64,000 bases of DNA. Origin: JAFMJV01 sp963800275. GTDB lineage: Bacteria > Chloroflexota > Limnocylindria > Limnocylindrales > CSP1-4. The notes under the pieces were generated by a model. It was not told where the DNA came from. It saw only the letters and a program-made list of their open reading frames with translations, and did not search any database. How positions within the stretch are numbered: position 1 is the first letter of the stretch; each line of letters opens with the position of its first letter. A program made the translations under genes and the position numbers. Location: assembly GCA_963800275.1 (NCBI GenBank), contig CAWDAI010000006.1, forward strand, positions 372,001-436,000. Direction: 5' to 3'. Below, piece by piece: positions 46,323 to 56,416 of the stretch.

Positions 46323-47564
46323 GTGCAGGAAGTGGCCGTCTGGTCGATGATGCCCCCGATGCGTGCTTCCCTCCGCTCGAGCCTCATCGCCGTCTCGCTG
46401 ACGGTCACCCTGCTGGTCCTGCCCACGAGTGCCGCTGACGATCCTTCGACGCTGCTCGACGAGGACCTCATCGAGGAGGCCGTGAGCCTGCTCCAGGAGT
46501 ACTACGTCGACGCCGATGCGCTCACCCGGGAGCGGCTCACCGTCGGCGCGATCCGCGGACTGGTCGAATCGTTGGGCGACGACGGTCACACCGAGTACCT
46601 CACCGAGCTCGAGTACAAGGCGGAGCAGAATGTCCTCGAGGGGGTCGTGGCCGGCATCGGCATCGTGCTCGACCAACGCACCGCCGCCCCCACCATCCTC
46701 TCGGTCATCGACGGCTCGCCCGCCGACCGCGTCGGGCTCCGCGCCGGTGACGTCATCGTCTCGGTCGATGGCACCGATACGGCTCGGCTGCCGGAGGGGG
46801 AGCTGGCCGACCGCATCCGCGGTGCGCCGGGCACGGTCGTGAGCCTGGGCATCGAGCGGGCCGGCGCGACCGAGACCGAGACCGTGCCGATCGGCCGCGC
46901 CGATGTCGAGATCGATCCGGTGACCTGGGCCCTCGCGCCCGGGTCGGCGGTCGCGGTCATCCGGGTGGTGCAATTCTCGGTGGGCTCCGGCCACCAGGTC
47001 CGGTCGGCGGTCGGTGAGGCGGTCGAGGCCGGCGCGACGGGTGTCGTGCTCGACCTGCGGGGAAACCCCGGTGGCCTCGTGGATGAAGCCATCAACGCGG
47101 CCAGCGCCTTCCTTGACGAAGGTGTGGTCTATATAGAGCGCGCCCGCGACGGGTCCACCAAGCCGGTCCTGATCGAGCCTGGACGAGTCGTGGATCGGGA
47201 TATCCCCGTGGTCGTGCTGACCGATCTCGGCACAGCCTCGAGCGCCGAGATCCTGGCGGCTGGCCTCCGCGACAACGGTCGCGCGACCATCGTCGGAGAG
47301 ACCACCTTCGGGACGGGCACCATCCTCAACACGATCCGCCTTTCTGACGACTCGGCCCTGCGCCTGGGGGTGCGTGAATGGCTGACGCCTGACGGTGAGG
47401 CCGTCTTCCGCGTCGGCATCGTGCCCGACGAGGAGGTCGCCATGCCCCCGGGGGCGACGCGGCTGGGACCGGCCGATCTGCTTGGCCTGACTCCGGCGCA
47501 GTTCGAGGAGAGCGAGGACGTGCCGCTCCGGCGGGCCGTGCGCCGGGCCGAAGCCGGGGGCTGA
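46323..47564 (+). CDS. S41-family carboxyl-terminal-processing protease homologue with atypical active site
   Basis: 413 aa. Signal peptide or anchor at about 14-37, an N-terminal helical region, a PDZ domain at about 105-175 (LSVIDGSPADRVGLRAGDVI) and an S41 domain to about 395. The nucleophile position is kept (S306 in LGTASSAEIL). The general-base Lys of Prc/CtpB should lie 25 residues later, but here residue 331 is Thr (TFGTGT instead of TFGKGT). DLRGNPGGLVDEA is conserved. Either a variant mechanism or an inactive binder is likely. Start codon uncertain (ATG 46323, 46347 or 46350 region). Confidence 0.85.
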   Translation: MQEVAVWSMMPPMRASLRSSLIAVSLTVTLLVLPTSAADDPSTLLDEDLIEEAVSLLQEYYVDADALTRERLTVGAIRGLVESLGDDGHTEYLTELEYKAEQNVLEGVVAGIGIVLDQRTAAPTILSVIDGSPADRVGLRAGDVIVSVDGTDTARLPEGELADRIRGAPGTVVSLGIERAGATETETVPIGRADVEIDPVTWALAPGSAVAVIRVVQFSVGSGHQVRSAVGEAVEAGATGVVLDLRGNPGGLVDEAINAASAFLDEGVVYIERARDGSTKPVLIEPGRVVDRDIPVVVLTDLGTASSAEILAAGLRDNGRATIVGETTFGTGTILNTIRLSDDSALRLGVREWLTPDGEAVFRVGIVPDEEVAMPPGATRLGPADLLGLTPAQFEESEDVPLRRAVRRAEAGG

Positions 47565-47637
47565 TCGTCCGCCCACACCACAGGTCCGCCCCGAACTGCA
47601 CCGAACGTCACATTGCCTCGGTCGCCGCTGCCCCTGC

Positions 47638-48498
47638 ATGCTCGGGCCACACCTGCCAACGGCTACCACGGAGGGAGTGTTGCCCCAGCCTGCAGTCGCG
47701 CCCATCTCTGTCCTGCGCCGGATCGCTCCGTTGTTGTTCTCGACGCTGCTCGTGATCATGACCCTGGGCGTCCCGGCCACACCGGTGGCTGCCGCCGAAG
47801 CGCCCGATCGCGACGAGCAGCTGCGCTTCATGTGGGCCATGGCCGGGCAGGAATCGGGCTGGGACTACTACGCGCGCAATCGCGCATCCGGCGCCTTCGG
47901 CAAGTACCAGATCATGCCCTTCAACTGGCCCGAGTGGGCCGAGAAGTACCTCGGTGAGCGCGATGCCGACCAGACGCCGTGGAACCAGGAGCAGGTCGCC
48001 TTCGGCAAGCTGCGCGACCTGTACAGCTGGCTGGGCTCGTGGAAGCGGGTGGCCTACTGGTGGCTGACGGGAAGCTCCGAGCCCGACCAGACGCGCTGGT
48101 CCAGCTATGCCGCAGGCTACGTCACCAACATCCTGGCCTTGCGCAAGCAGGCGCCCGCCGACGTCGATCGCATGCCCGAGCGGACGAGCTCGCGCGCCCA
48201 GCGTGGCGACTGGCGACAGGCGGCTCGCGATCAACGTCTGCGGCTGTCGCCCAACGGCAAGCGCTGGCCGATGCGGGGCCGCATCCGCGATGGCGAGATC
48301 ATGAAGGTGCGCGCCAGTCGGCTGACGCCGGCGGGTGAACGCTGGGTGGCGGTGGTCACGATCGACGGCCGGCTGGGCTGGCTGCGGCAGTCACGGACGT
48401 TGCCGACCGAGGCGCCGGCCCGCCCGGCCCGTTGGCGTGACGTGACCGACCGCGGCCGGCCGGCCGATCGCACGGGTGTCCGACCGCGGCCGCAGTAA
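47638..48498 (+). CDS. Secreted lytic-transglycosylase-like (lysozyme-fold) protein with SH3-like C-terminal domain
   Basis: 286 aa. A signal peptide (about 27-52, ending VAAAEAP) is followed by a lysozyme-like domain at about 60-170: MWAMAGQESGWDYYARNRAS with the likely catalytic Glu, GAFGKYQIMPFNWPEW, and SSYAAGYVTNILAL. The C-terminal part (about 195-260) has a basic SH3b-like look (RLRLSPNGKRWPMRGRI, GERWVAVVTIDGRLGWL). It should act on peptidoglycan outside the cell. The start is uncertain: GTG 47677 or TTG 47680 after GGAGGGA would give a more usual signal peptide. Confidence 0.82.
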   Translation: MLGPHLPTATTEGVLPQPAVAPISVLRRIAPLLFSTLLVIMTLGVPATPVAAAEAPDRDEQLRFMWAMAGQESGWDYYARNRASGAFGKYQIMPFNWPEWAEKYLGERDADQTPWNQEQVAFGKLRDLYSWLGSWKRVAYWWLTGSSEPDQTRWSSYAAGYVTNILALRKQAPADVDRMPERTSSRAQRGDWRQAARDQRLRLSPNGKRWPMRGRIRDGEIMKVRASRLTPAGERWVAVVTIDGRLGWLRQSRTLPTEAPARPARWRDVTDRGRPADRTGVRPRPQ

Positions 48499-48502
48499 GC
48501 GG

Positions 48503-49723
48503 CTACTTCACCTCGACGATGCGATAGTGCATCTCGGCGGCAGGCGTAGCGACGGCCACGTCGTCGCCGGCGTGGTGGCCGATGAGCGCCCGACCCACCG
48601 GTGAGGCGGCGCTGATCTTGCCCGCCGCGGGGTCGGATTCCGTGGATCCCACGATGGTGAGCTCCGCCCGCGTCCCTTCGTGCTCGTACACCACCGTGGC
48701 GCCCATGGTGATGGCACCACCGGCCTCGGCTTCGATGACCGCGGCGGTGCGAACCCGCCGCTCCAGGTCGAGGATGCGGCCCTCCAGGAATGACTGCTCG
48801 TTACGGGCAGCCTCGTAGTCGGCGTTCTCACGCAGGTCTCCCAGCTCACGGGCGCTGGCCACGCGGGCCACGACCTCGGGCCGTTCGACCGTCTTGAGGC
48901 GCTGCAGCTCGGCCTCCATGGCGACCAAGCCCTCGGCGGTGACGTGCGTGGGGGCCTCGCGCGGCGTGGTGTTGTTCGGACCTGCTGCGCGGGGGGACCC
49001 TGTGCTGTTCGCCGCCGGCTTGGCCACAGAGCGCCGCGGTGCCCGGCGCGTCGCGCTCGTGGCAGAGGTGGCACGCTTGCGTCCACTGCTGTCCGAGCGA
49101 CGCACATTCGATGCCTGCACCGGCGTGGCATCAACGCTGAGCAGCGCATCGCTGAGCCCGGTGTCGCGGGTGGCGCCAGTGGGCGACTCGAGGTTGGCCC
49201 AGGGGTAGACGGGCGCACCTTCGGGCAGGCGCTCGCGCACCGCTTCCGGAACACCCGCAGCAAAGGCTCCGATGATCTCGTCCTCGTATTCTTCGGGTGC
49301 CTCCGTCTCGGCCCACCAGAGGCGCAGCTTGGTGAGCTCGCGCAGGGTCTTGAGCCAGTGACCACCTGGGTGCGGTCGGGCGTGTCCGAGTTCGGTGGCG
49401 TAGAGGGAGCCGACCCGCCCGTTGAGGTTCTTGGCGGTGCGACCGACATAGAGGAGCGTCTGGCCCGGCAGCCAGAACCGCCGCATCCGCTCCGCGATGG
49501 CGGTCTGCGTCGGCCGCTCGCCATCGAGGCGCAGGCTCGGCACACGCTCGAGCCAGCGCCGGACCTCGTCGATGTCGAGGGACGCGGAGTCGGCGGGTGT
49601 GGGGCTCTCGACCAGGAAGACCCCCGGAGCACGAGTGGGGGGTCGGGTACCCCACCGGACGGGGCCGTCGACCTCGAGGCCGACGGAACGCAGCAGGTCT
49701 GCCGCAGAGGGTGCAGGGGACAT
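48503..49723 (-). CDS. greA: Fusion of a GIY-YIG nuclease-like domain to transcription elongation factor GreA
   Basis: 406 aa in one uninterrupted frame. Residues about 32-165 are GIY-YIG-like: GVFLVESP, LLYVGRTAKNLNGRVGSLYA (YVG motif and conserved Arg103), GGHWLKTLREL and an acidic segment EEYEDEI with a candidate metal Glu. A basic Ser/Arg/Ala linker covers about 185-255. Residues 258-406 are a full GreA: coiled coil with the acidic tip D296 and E299 (GDLRENADYEAARNEQ) and the C-terminal FKBP-like domain (SPVGRALIGHHAGDDV). GreA rescues backtracked RNA polymerase by stimulating transcript cleavage. Fusion to a nuclease-like module is unusual. An inverted repeat touches the start codon. Confidence 0.88.
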   Translation of the reverse strand: MSPAPSAADLLRSVGLEVDGPVRWGTRPPTRAPGVFLVESPTPADSASLDIDEVRRWLERVPSLRLDGERPTQTAIAERMRRFWLPGQTLLYVGRTAKNLNGRVGSLYATELGHARPHPGGHWLKTLRELTKLRLWWAETEAPEEYEDEIIGAFAAGVPEAVRERLPEGAPVYPWANLESPTGATRDTGLSDALLSVDATPVQASNVRRSDSSGRKRATSATSATRRAPRRSVAKPAANSTGSPRAAGPNNTTPREAPTHVTAEGLVAMEAELQRLKTVERPEVVARVASARELGDLRENADYEAARNEQSFLEGRILDLERRVRTAAVIEAEAGGAITMGATVVYEHEGTRAELTIVGSTESDPAAGKISAASPVGRALIGHHAGDDVAVATPAAEMHYRIVEVK

Positions 49724-49739
49724 GTCACAGAGAGTGACA
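49723..49739. promoter_or_regulatory. Inverted repeat TGTCAC-AGAGA-GTGACA directly before the greA-fusion start
   Basis: Perfect 6-bp arms with a 5-base spacer; on the minus strand its last base is the A of the ATG. A protein bound here would block translation initiation or transcription of the fusion gene. Candidate autoregulatory operator. Confidence 0.5.
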
Positions 49740-49765
49740 CATTTCGGGGACCTGCTGGGGCGGGG

Positions 49766-49824
49766 GTCGGTGTTGCGGCGCCGCTCGGTGTCGGGGAGTT
49801 GTCCCCAGACCACGTAGGTCGCGG
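49766..49824. repeat. 59-bp imperfect direct repeat, copy A
   Basis: About 50 of 59 bases match 49939-49997 without gaps. The centre contains the palindrome GGGGAGTTGTCCCC (49792-49805). Confidence 0.75.
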
Positions 49825-49938
49825 TCATCTCGACTGGTCGACTGCGGTCATGAGGTGTGCGTCCGCACGAACTCACGTTCAGGTCGGCCCACCAATGGTC
49901 TCGGCTCCGACGATCGCGCCCGCTAGCCCTGGACGGCT

Positions 49939-49997
49939 GTCGGTGGTGCGGCGCGGGCTGGTGTCGGGGAGTTCTCCACAGACCGCGTAAGTCGCGG
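49939..49997. repeat. 59-bp imperfect direct repeat, copy B
   Basis: Partner of 49766-49824, 173 bases apart start to start. The central palindrome is weakened here (GGGGAGTTCTCCAC). It lies about 63 bases before the pepN ATG. Confidence 0.75.
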
Positions 49998-50059
49998 ATA
50001 AGCGCAGGCGGGTAGACTCCCTGCCGAACGACTGACGCCATGAGGATCATCACGCCACG

Positions 50060-52626
50060 ATGAGTTCGACCGGCGGCCAGGGGCGTGACGTCCTGCTCCG
50101 CGAGGAAGCGGTGGAGCGAGCGGCGCGCGTCTCCAACGCCAGCTACGAGCTGCAGCTCGAGCTGTTCGAGGGCCGCGACACATATACTGGCCGCGCCACC
50201 ATCACCTTCGCGCTGCACCCGAGTGGCCCACCGCTCTTCCTCGAGTTCTCGGGCACGGTGCGCACGCTCCGCGTGAACGGTGAGGATGTCGAGCCCGATC
50301 ATCGCGACCATCGGATCTGGCTGCGACCCGACCAGCTGAAGGCGCACAACCGGCTGGTGATCGAGTACGAGAACCGCTATGCGGTCACCGGCGACGGCCT
50401 CCATCGCTTCGTCGATCCCGAGGACGGACAGACCTACGTCTACAGCAACCTCGAGCCGTACTCCGCCCACCGCATCTTCCCCTGTTTCGACCAGCCGGAC
50501 ATCAAGGGCACGTACCGCTTCGAGGTCACCGCGCCGGAGGACTGGCGCGTCATCACCTCGGAGGTACCCATCGGCGTGACCGCCCTTCGGGGTCGCCGGC
50601 GGATGCACGAGTTCCCGCGCTCAGCGCGCTTCTCGACGTACCTCGTGTCCCTCATCGCCGGGCCCTGGGTCCGCCTCCGAGCGGAGCATCGTCGGCTGCC
50701 CCTGACGCTGTACGGGCGGGCCTCCATGCAGACCGAGCTGGAACGCAGCGCGGATGAGATCTTCGAGATCACCGGCCAGGGGCTCGACTACTACGCGGAC
50801 CTCTTCGGCCGGCCCTACCCCTTCGGCAAGTACGACCAGCTGTTCGTGCCCGAGTTCAACGCTGGCGCCATGGAGAACGTGGCGGCCGTGACCTTCCACG
50901 ACAGCTACGTCTTCCGCGACCCGCCCACCTACCGGCAGCGCCTGGTCCGCGCGGAGGTCATCCTCCACGAGATGGCGCACATGTGGTTCGGCGACCTCGT
51001 CACGATGCGCTGGTGGGATGACCTCTGGCTCAATGAGACCTTCGCCACCTATCTGTCCTACCGCTGTCTCGCCGAGGCCACGCGCTTCAGCGACGCCTGG
51101 CTCGACTTCAACGGCCGGATACGGCCGACGGCCTATCACCAGGACCAGCTGCCGACCACCCACCCGGTGGCCACCCGCGTCGACCACACCGAGCAGGCCG
51201 TGGGCAACTTCGACGGCATCACGTACGAGAAGGGTGCCGCCGTCATCAAGCAGCTGGTGGCGACCCTTGGCGAACCGGCCTTCCGCCAGGGACTGCAGGC
51301 CTACATCGAGCGTCACGCCTGGGGCAACGCGACCCTGGCCGACTTCCTCGCCGCTCTCGCCGGCGCAGCCGGCCGTCCGCTCGATGACTGGTCGGAGGTC
51401 TGGCTGCGCTCGCCATCACTCAACACCATCGCGACTGACTGGACCACGAAAGATGGCAGGATCGATTCGATGGCGCTGCGACAGACCGCCTTCCATGGTC
51501 ATGCCACGCTGCGTCCACACACGCTGGGCCTGGGTCTCGTCAGCGAGGACGGCGCCCGCGGGCTGCAGGTCGAGAGCATCGACGTGACCATCGAGGGGCG
51601 TCACCTCGATGTGCCCGCGGCCATCGGTCGTCCCGCGCCCGTGTTCGTGTATCCGAACCAGGGCGACCACGACTACGCCCTCGCCGAGCTCGACCCCGTC
51701 TCGCTCGAGTTCGCCATGGCACGTCTGCCCGAGCTGCCGGAGCCGCTCATGCGGCAGCAGGTCTGGTCGACCCTGTGGGAGATGGTCCGCGCCTCTCGAC
51801 TGCGCTCGACCGACTACCTTGCCGCCGTCCGCCGCTTCGCCCCGGCCGAGCGTGACCGCTCGCTGGTGCAGTCGATCGCGGACCGGGCCATGGCGGCCCA
51901 GCGACGCTACCTGCCCGACGGCGCGCACGACGAGGAGTCAGGCGCGTTGACGGCCATGGCGATGGAGGCCATGTCGTCGACCGCTGACCCGGACCTGTGC
52001 CTGCTGTGGGCCCGGAGTGCGGCCGGCTACGCCTCTGACCAGGCTGACATCGTCCGTCTGCTCGACCTGGTCGACGGAGGCTGGTCCCCGACCGGAGGCG
52101 AACCGGACCAGCAGCTGCGCTGGATCCTGGCGGTGAAGGCGGCCGCGTACGGCCTGGACGATGACCTGGTCCGGGTCGACGTCGAGCGCACCCATGACCC
52201 CTCGGATCGCGGCCAGCGCGCAGCCATCCGGGCGGAAGTCAGCCGTCCGTCGCCCGCGGTCAAGGCGTCCGCCTGGGCGCGGATCCACGGGGAGGGCTAT
52301 GGGTCGGACTATCTGACCCGAGCGGCGATCACCGGATTCCAGTGGCCGCACCAGCGGGAGATCCTGCTGGCTTACCGTGCGCCCTTCTACGAGGAGGTGC
52401 GGAAGGTCTATCGAGAGCGCGACCACGCCTACGCGCAGAACTACCTGCACTGGCTGGTGCCGGACCTGTGGGCGGAGACGTCGGAGCTGGAGCGCCTGCG
52501 GGCCTTCGCCCTGGAGCTCACACCGGAAGAGGGACTCCTGCGCCGGCACCTGACCGAGGTCGCCGACGACCTGGCCCGTGATATCCGGGTCCGTGCCTAT
52601 GCAGCCCAAGACCCGGTGGCTGCCGT

Positions 52627-52630
<4 letters not shown>
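50060..52630 (+). CDS. pepN: Aminopeptidase N (M1 family)
   Basis: 856 aa zinc aminopeptidase. Substrate-binding GAMEN in FNAGAMENVAAVTF; zinc site HEMAHMWFGD with distal Glu in WLNETFATYLSY (HExxH-x18-E). The N-terminal beta domain (about 20-205) and the C-terminal ERAP-like helical domain (about 540-840) are both present, so it is the actinobacterial-type PepN. No signal peptide; a cytoplasmic peptide degrader. Its TAG overlaps the convergent helicase stop in CTAG (52627-52630). Confidence 0.95.
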
Positions 52631-53904
<1,274 letters not shown>

Positions 53905-54089
53905 ACAGGTCCTTACTGGTGCGCGGTGCCGCCCACCCTCTGGGCCAGGTCCAGGGCGTCCCACGTTGTTCGTGCGCGTATCGCGCGGGCACCGACCCGG
54001 AGGTGCCGTAGCGGGCAGTTCAGCGAATGCGCGAGTGTTCGATGCCGCCAGTGTAGTCGCTGCGTCGGCACCCGGCCGATGCTGACCGT

Positions 54090-54419
54090 TCAGTCCGGCA
54101 GGAGCCGAAAGGCGGGGCCGCCGCCCAAGCGCTCGGCAGGCGCCCCGTACTTGAGGATGAGGGCCACGATGGCCGCCTCGCGCTCGGTCCCGCGGAGCGG
54201 CTGGGCCGTGCACGAACGGCGAGTGCCGAGCAGTTCCACGTGGCAGTGGGGGTCGGCTGCCAGGTTGAGCGCCCAGGCGGTGGTGTCGGACGAGGCGGCC
54301 ACGAGGTAGGCCTCTCCGTCGACGGCATAGCCGATCGTGACCCGGCGCAGGCTACCGCTGCGCCGGCCCGTCGTCTCGAGGGTGATGACCTTGCCCCAGG
54401 CGGCGAGGTCCAGCTCCAT
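54090..54419 (-). CDS. Nitroreductase/deazaflavin-dependent oxidoreductase-family (DUF385-like) protein
   Basis: About 109 aa from ATG 54419 (ATG 54446 would overlap the upstream gene by 14 bases). The split-barrel sequence ITLETTGRRSGSLRRVTIGY, YLVAASSDTTAWALNLAADP and CHVELLGTRRSCTAQPL matches the F420-dependent Ddn-like nitroreductase family, in which the TxGRRSG element contacts the cofactor phosphate. That would imply F420 use, but related members bind other ligands. Placed after the DUF1992 gene on the same strand. Confidence 0.8.
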   Translation of the reverse strand: MELDLAAWGKVITLETTGRRSGSLRRVTIGYAVDGEAYLVAASSDTTAWALNLAADPHCHVELLGTRRSCTAQPLRGTEREAAIVALILKYGAPAERLGGGPAFRLLPD

Positions 54420-54432
54420 GGGTACGCCGGCC

Positions 54433-54936
54433 TCATCGCCGGTCATGGTGACCGGTGTCGGCGGCGAGGGCGAGCCGGAGCTGCTCACGGAGTCGTGCGC
54501 GCTCGAGTCGCCGGCGTTGCTGGCGGGGCGTGGGGGCGAGCCCTTCGAGCCGGAGCACAGCGGCATCGTGCTGGTCGGCAAGCGCCTCCAGCTCACCTTC
54601 CAGTCGCTGGCGTGAGATGCCGCGTGCGCCGACCGCGCGGTCGAGCACGGCGGCGATGCGGGTCTCGAGCTCGCGCGCCTCCTGATCCGCGGCGATCCAG
54701 GGCGGCACGGCGCCGGCGTTGTGCAGCAGGTGGTAGGCCAAGGCCATGTCGCCGGCGGCCGTCTGGTCGACGAGGCGCAGCCGCTGTCCCTGGCCAGGCA
54801 GGTCGTCGAAGGCGCCCGCGTCCTGGGCTTCGCGGATCAGGCGCTCGGTGGGCGACTCCCAGTCGGTGGCCGTGCGGGCGCCGCCTTCGGCATCGCGGCG
54901 GATGAGGGGCCGTGGGGAAGGAGTGTGCCTCGCCAT
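54433..54936 (-). CDS. DUF1992 (DnaJ-C28 conserved domain) protein
   Basis: About 167 aa. The DUF1992 signature DWESPTERLIREAQDAGAFD, followed by DLPGQGQRLRL, is at about residues 24-54, then AYHLLHNAGAVPPWIAADQE and an Arg/Leu-rich helical C-terminus. Proteins with this domain (E. coli YhdN type) have no known function. ATG 54945 is an alternative start. A pair with the DUF385-like gene downstream is positional only. Confidence 0.85.
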   Translation of the reverse strand: MARHTPSPRPLIRRDAEGGARTATDWESPTERLIREAQDAGAFDDLPGQGQRLRLVDQTAAGDMALAYHLLHNAGAVPPWIAADQEARELETRIAAVLDRAVGARGISRQRLEGELEALADQHDAAVLRLEGLAPTPRQQRRRLERARLREQLRLALAADTGHHDRR

Positions 54937-54979
54937 CGCCGTCATCGTCGCACGAGACGGCCCCACGCACAGACGGGCG

Positions 54980-55201
54980 TCAGTGGGTGCGGGCGGGGCG
55001 CTCGGCAGCCGACGAACGCAGTCGTCGCTGCAGGCCGCAGACCGGGCAGGTCGCGGTGTGACCACCCTCGTCTGGCTCCAGGAAGGTGGTGCAGCCGTTG
55101 GTGCTGCAGAAGAGGCGATTGGCTGCGGCGCGGCGCAGCCGGCGCTGAGCGTGACTACGCCGGCTCATGTCGCCGGGGCTGTGTGGTGTGCGGTGAAGCA
55201 T
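54980..55201 (-). CDS. Small zinc-ribbon protein
   Basis: 73 aa. Arg-rich N-terminus and a zinc ribbon made of CSTNGC and CPVC (about residues 32-37 and 52-55), then a basic tail. ATG 55201 is preferred because AAAGGA lies five bases upstream; ATG 55168 is possible. Likely a nucleic-acid or ribosome-associated ribbon, but no family is recognised. Confidence 0.6.
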   Translation of the reverse strand: MLHRTPHSPGDMSRRSHAQRRLRRAAANRLFCSTNGCTTFLEPDEGGHTATCPVCGLQRRLRSSAAERPARTH

Positions 55202-55439
55202 GTCGTTCCTTTCGGCCGGCGGCGCGGACACCATCGGGGCGTGCGCTCGGGCGGGCCTTCGTATCGCGTGCCGCTGCGTGGCATCCGAGAGTAGGTGAGC
55301 GGCGATGTTCATGGTGGGTCGCGCCTTGCGGGAGCACACCGTTGAGTCGGTGCTCGACCGCGCGCGGTCCATGGATGCTGCACGTAGTGTAGCGCATCTG
55401 CTCGAAACGCCACGGACGGTCTGGCGCTACGCTGCGAGC

Positions 55440-56051
55440 ATGGCTGCCAGGCGCGTGACGAGCCTTCCCTTCACCGGTGATGACGATGCTGATCGTCTCC
55501 TCGCGAGTGAGCCCATGGCGCTGCTCATCGGCTTCGTGCTCGACCAGCAGGTAACGGTGCAGAAGGCCTTCGGTGGCCCGCTGGAACTGCAGCGGCGGAT
55601 CGGCACGTTGGAGCCGGCGGTCATCGTCGCCATGGATCCCGGCGAGCTCGAAGGGGTCTTTCGCGAGCGTCCGGCCATCCATCGGTTCCCGGGCAGCATG
55701 GCCAGGCGCGTGCAGGCCTGCTGCCGCGCCGTGGTGGAGGAGTACGGTGGTCGGCCCGAGCGAGTCTGGACGGAAGCTGCCGATGCCGCGGACCTCGAGC
55801 TGCGATTGCTGGCCTTGCCCGGCATCGGGGCCATGAAGGCGAAAGCCCTGCTCGCGGTCCTCGCTCGCCGCTTCGGGGTGACGCTGGCCGGCATGGAGGC
55901 GATGCTGCCGCACTATCCCACGCTGGCGGACGTGGACTCGCCAGGGGCGCTCACGGCCCACCAGGAGAACAAACGGGCATACAAGGCCAAGCCGAAGGCC
56001 GGCGGTGACAGCTTCGACCCGCCCGACGCCGGAGGAGGGGACCGCGACTGA
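55440..56051 (+). CDS. HhH-GPD base-excision-repair family protein (TIGR03252-like)
   Basis: 203 aa. SLPFTGDDDADRLLASEPMA and LLIGFVLDQQVTVQKAFGGP match the actinobacterial HhH-GPD family; the hairpin is LLALPGIGAMKAKALLAVLA followed by RRFGV. The catalytic Lys of bifunctional glycosylases is not evident, so it may be monofunctional or only DNA binding. The C-terminal 30 residues are Gly/Lys/Asp-rich. ATG 55440 is chosen by homology; the frame upstream to 55305 is not convincing. Confidence 0.87.
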   Translation: MAARRVTSLPFTGDDDADRLLASEPMALLIGFVLDQQVTVQKAFGGPLELQRRIGTLEPAVIVAMDPGELEGVFRERPAIHRFPGSMARRVQACCRAVVEEYGGRPERVWTEAADAADLELRLLALPGIGAMKAKALLAVLARRFGVTLAGMEAMLPHYPTLADVDSPGALTAHQENKRAYKAKPKAGGDSFDPPDAGGGDRD

Positions 56052-56416
56052 CGCCGTGGCTTACCGGTCGCCGATCGAGGTTCGGGGCTTCCCATCCTTG
56101 CGGCCGAGGAGTACAGTCGAGATGGAGGTACTCGGATCGAATGGTCGATCTCCGCAACCGGCAGGTCCGGAAGAATCGGAGCCTCACGTCCGCAGAGCGG
56201 GCGTGGTCGCTGCCGATGACCGCGGATGCGTCCCACGGGATGAGCAACCTTCTGACCCAGCCCCGAGCGGGCAACATCTCCTCTGACACGCGCGCCGGCT
56301 GAGCCGTGCGGTCGGGGTCGGCGACGCGACGCGTCACGTCACCCGAGCGCACGCGCATAGACCACGTCCGACCCACGCTCGCCGCGTGGGTCTCGTGATT
56401 CAGCTGCCCGGCGAGC
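56052..56416. other. 365-bp gene-free region between convergent genes
   Basis: No coding-like frame, no tRNA fold that I can draw and no strong terminator hairpin with a T-tract. I see nothing further in it. Confidence 0.45.

Larger units (their letters stand above)
49724..50059. other. 336-bp divergent intergenic region between the greA fusion and pepN
   Basis: No gene. It contains the inverted repeat at 49723-49739 and two 59-bp imperfect direct repeats (49766-49824 and 49939-49997). It must contain promoters for both flanking genes. Confidence 0.6.

Noticed and set aside
49724..50608. N-terminal extension of the GreA fusion to a 701-codon frame
   Set aside because: The extra part is antisense to pepN and crosses the repeat-bearing intergenic region; homology starts at ATG 49723.
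56052..56416. Possible tRNA or small RNA in the convergent gap
   Set aside because: I could not draw a cloverleaf or conserved T-loop; no promoter-terminator pair.
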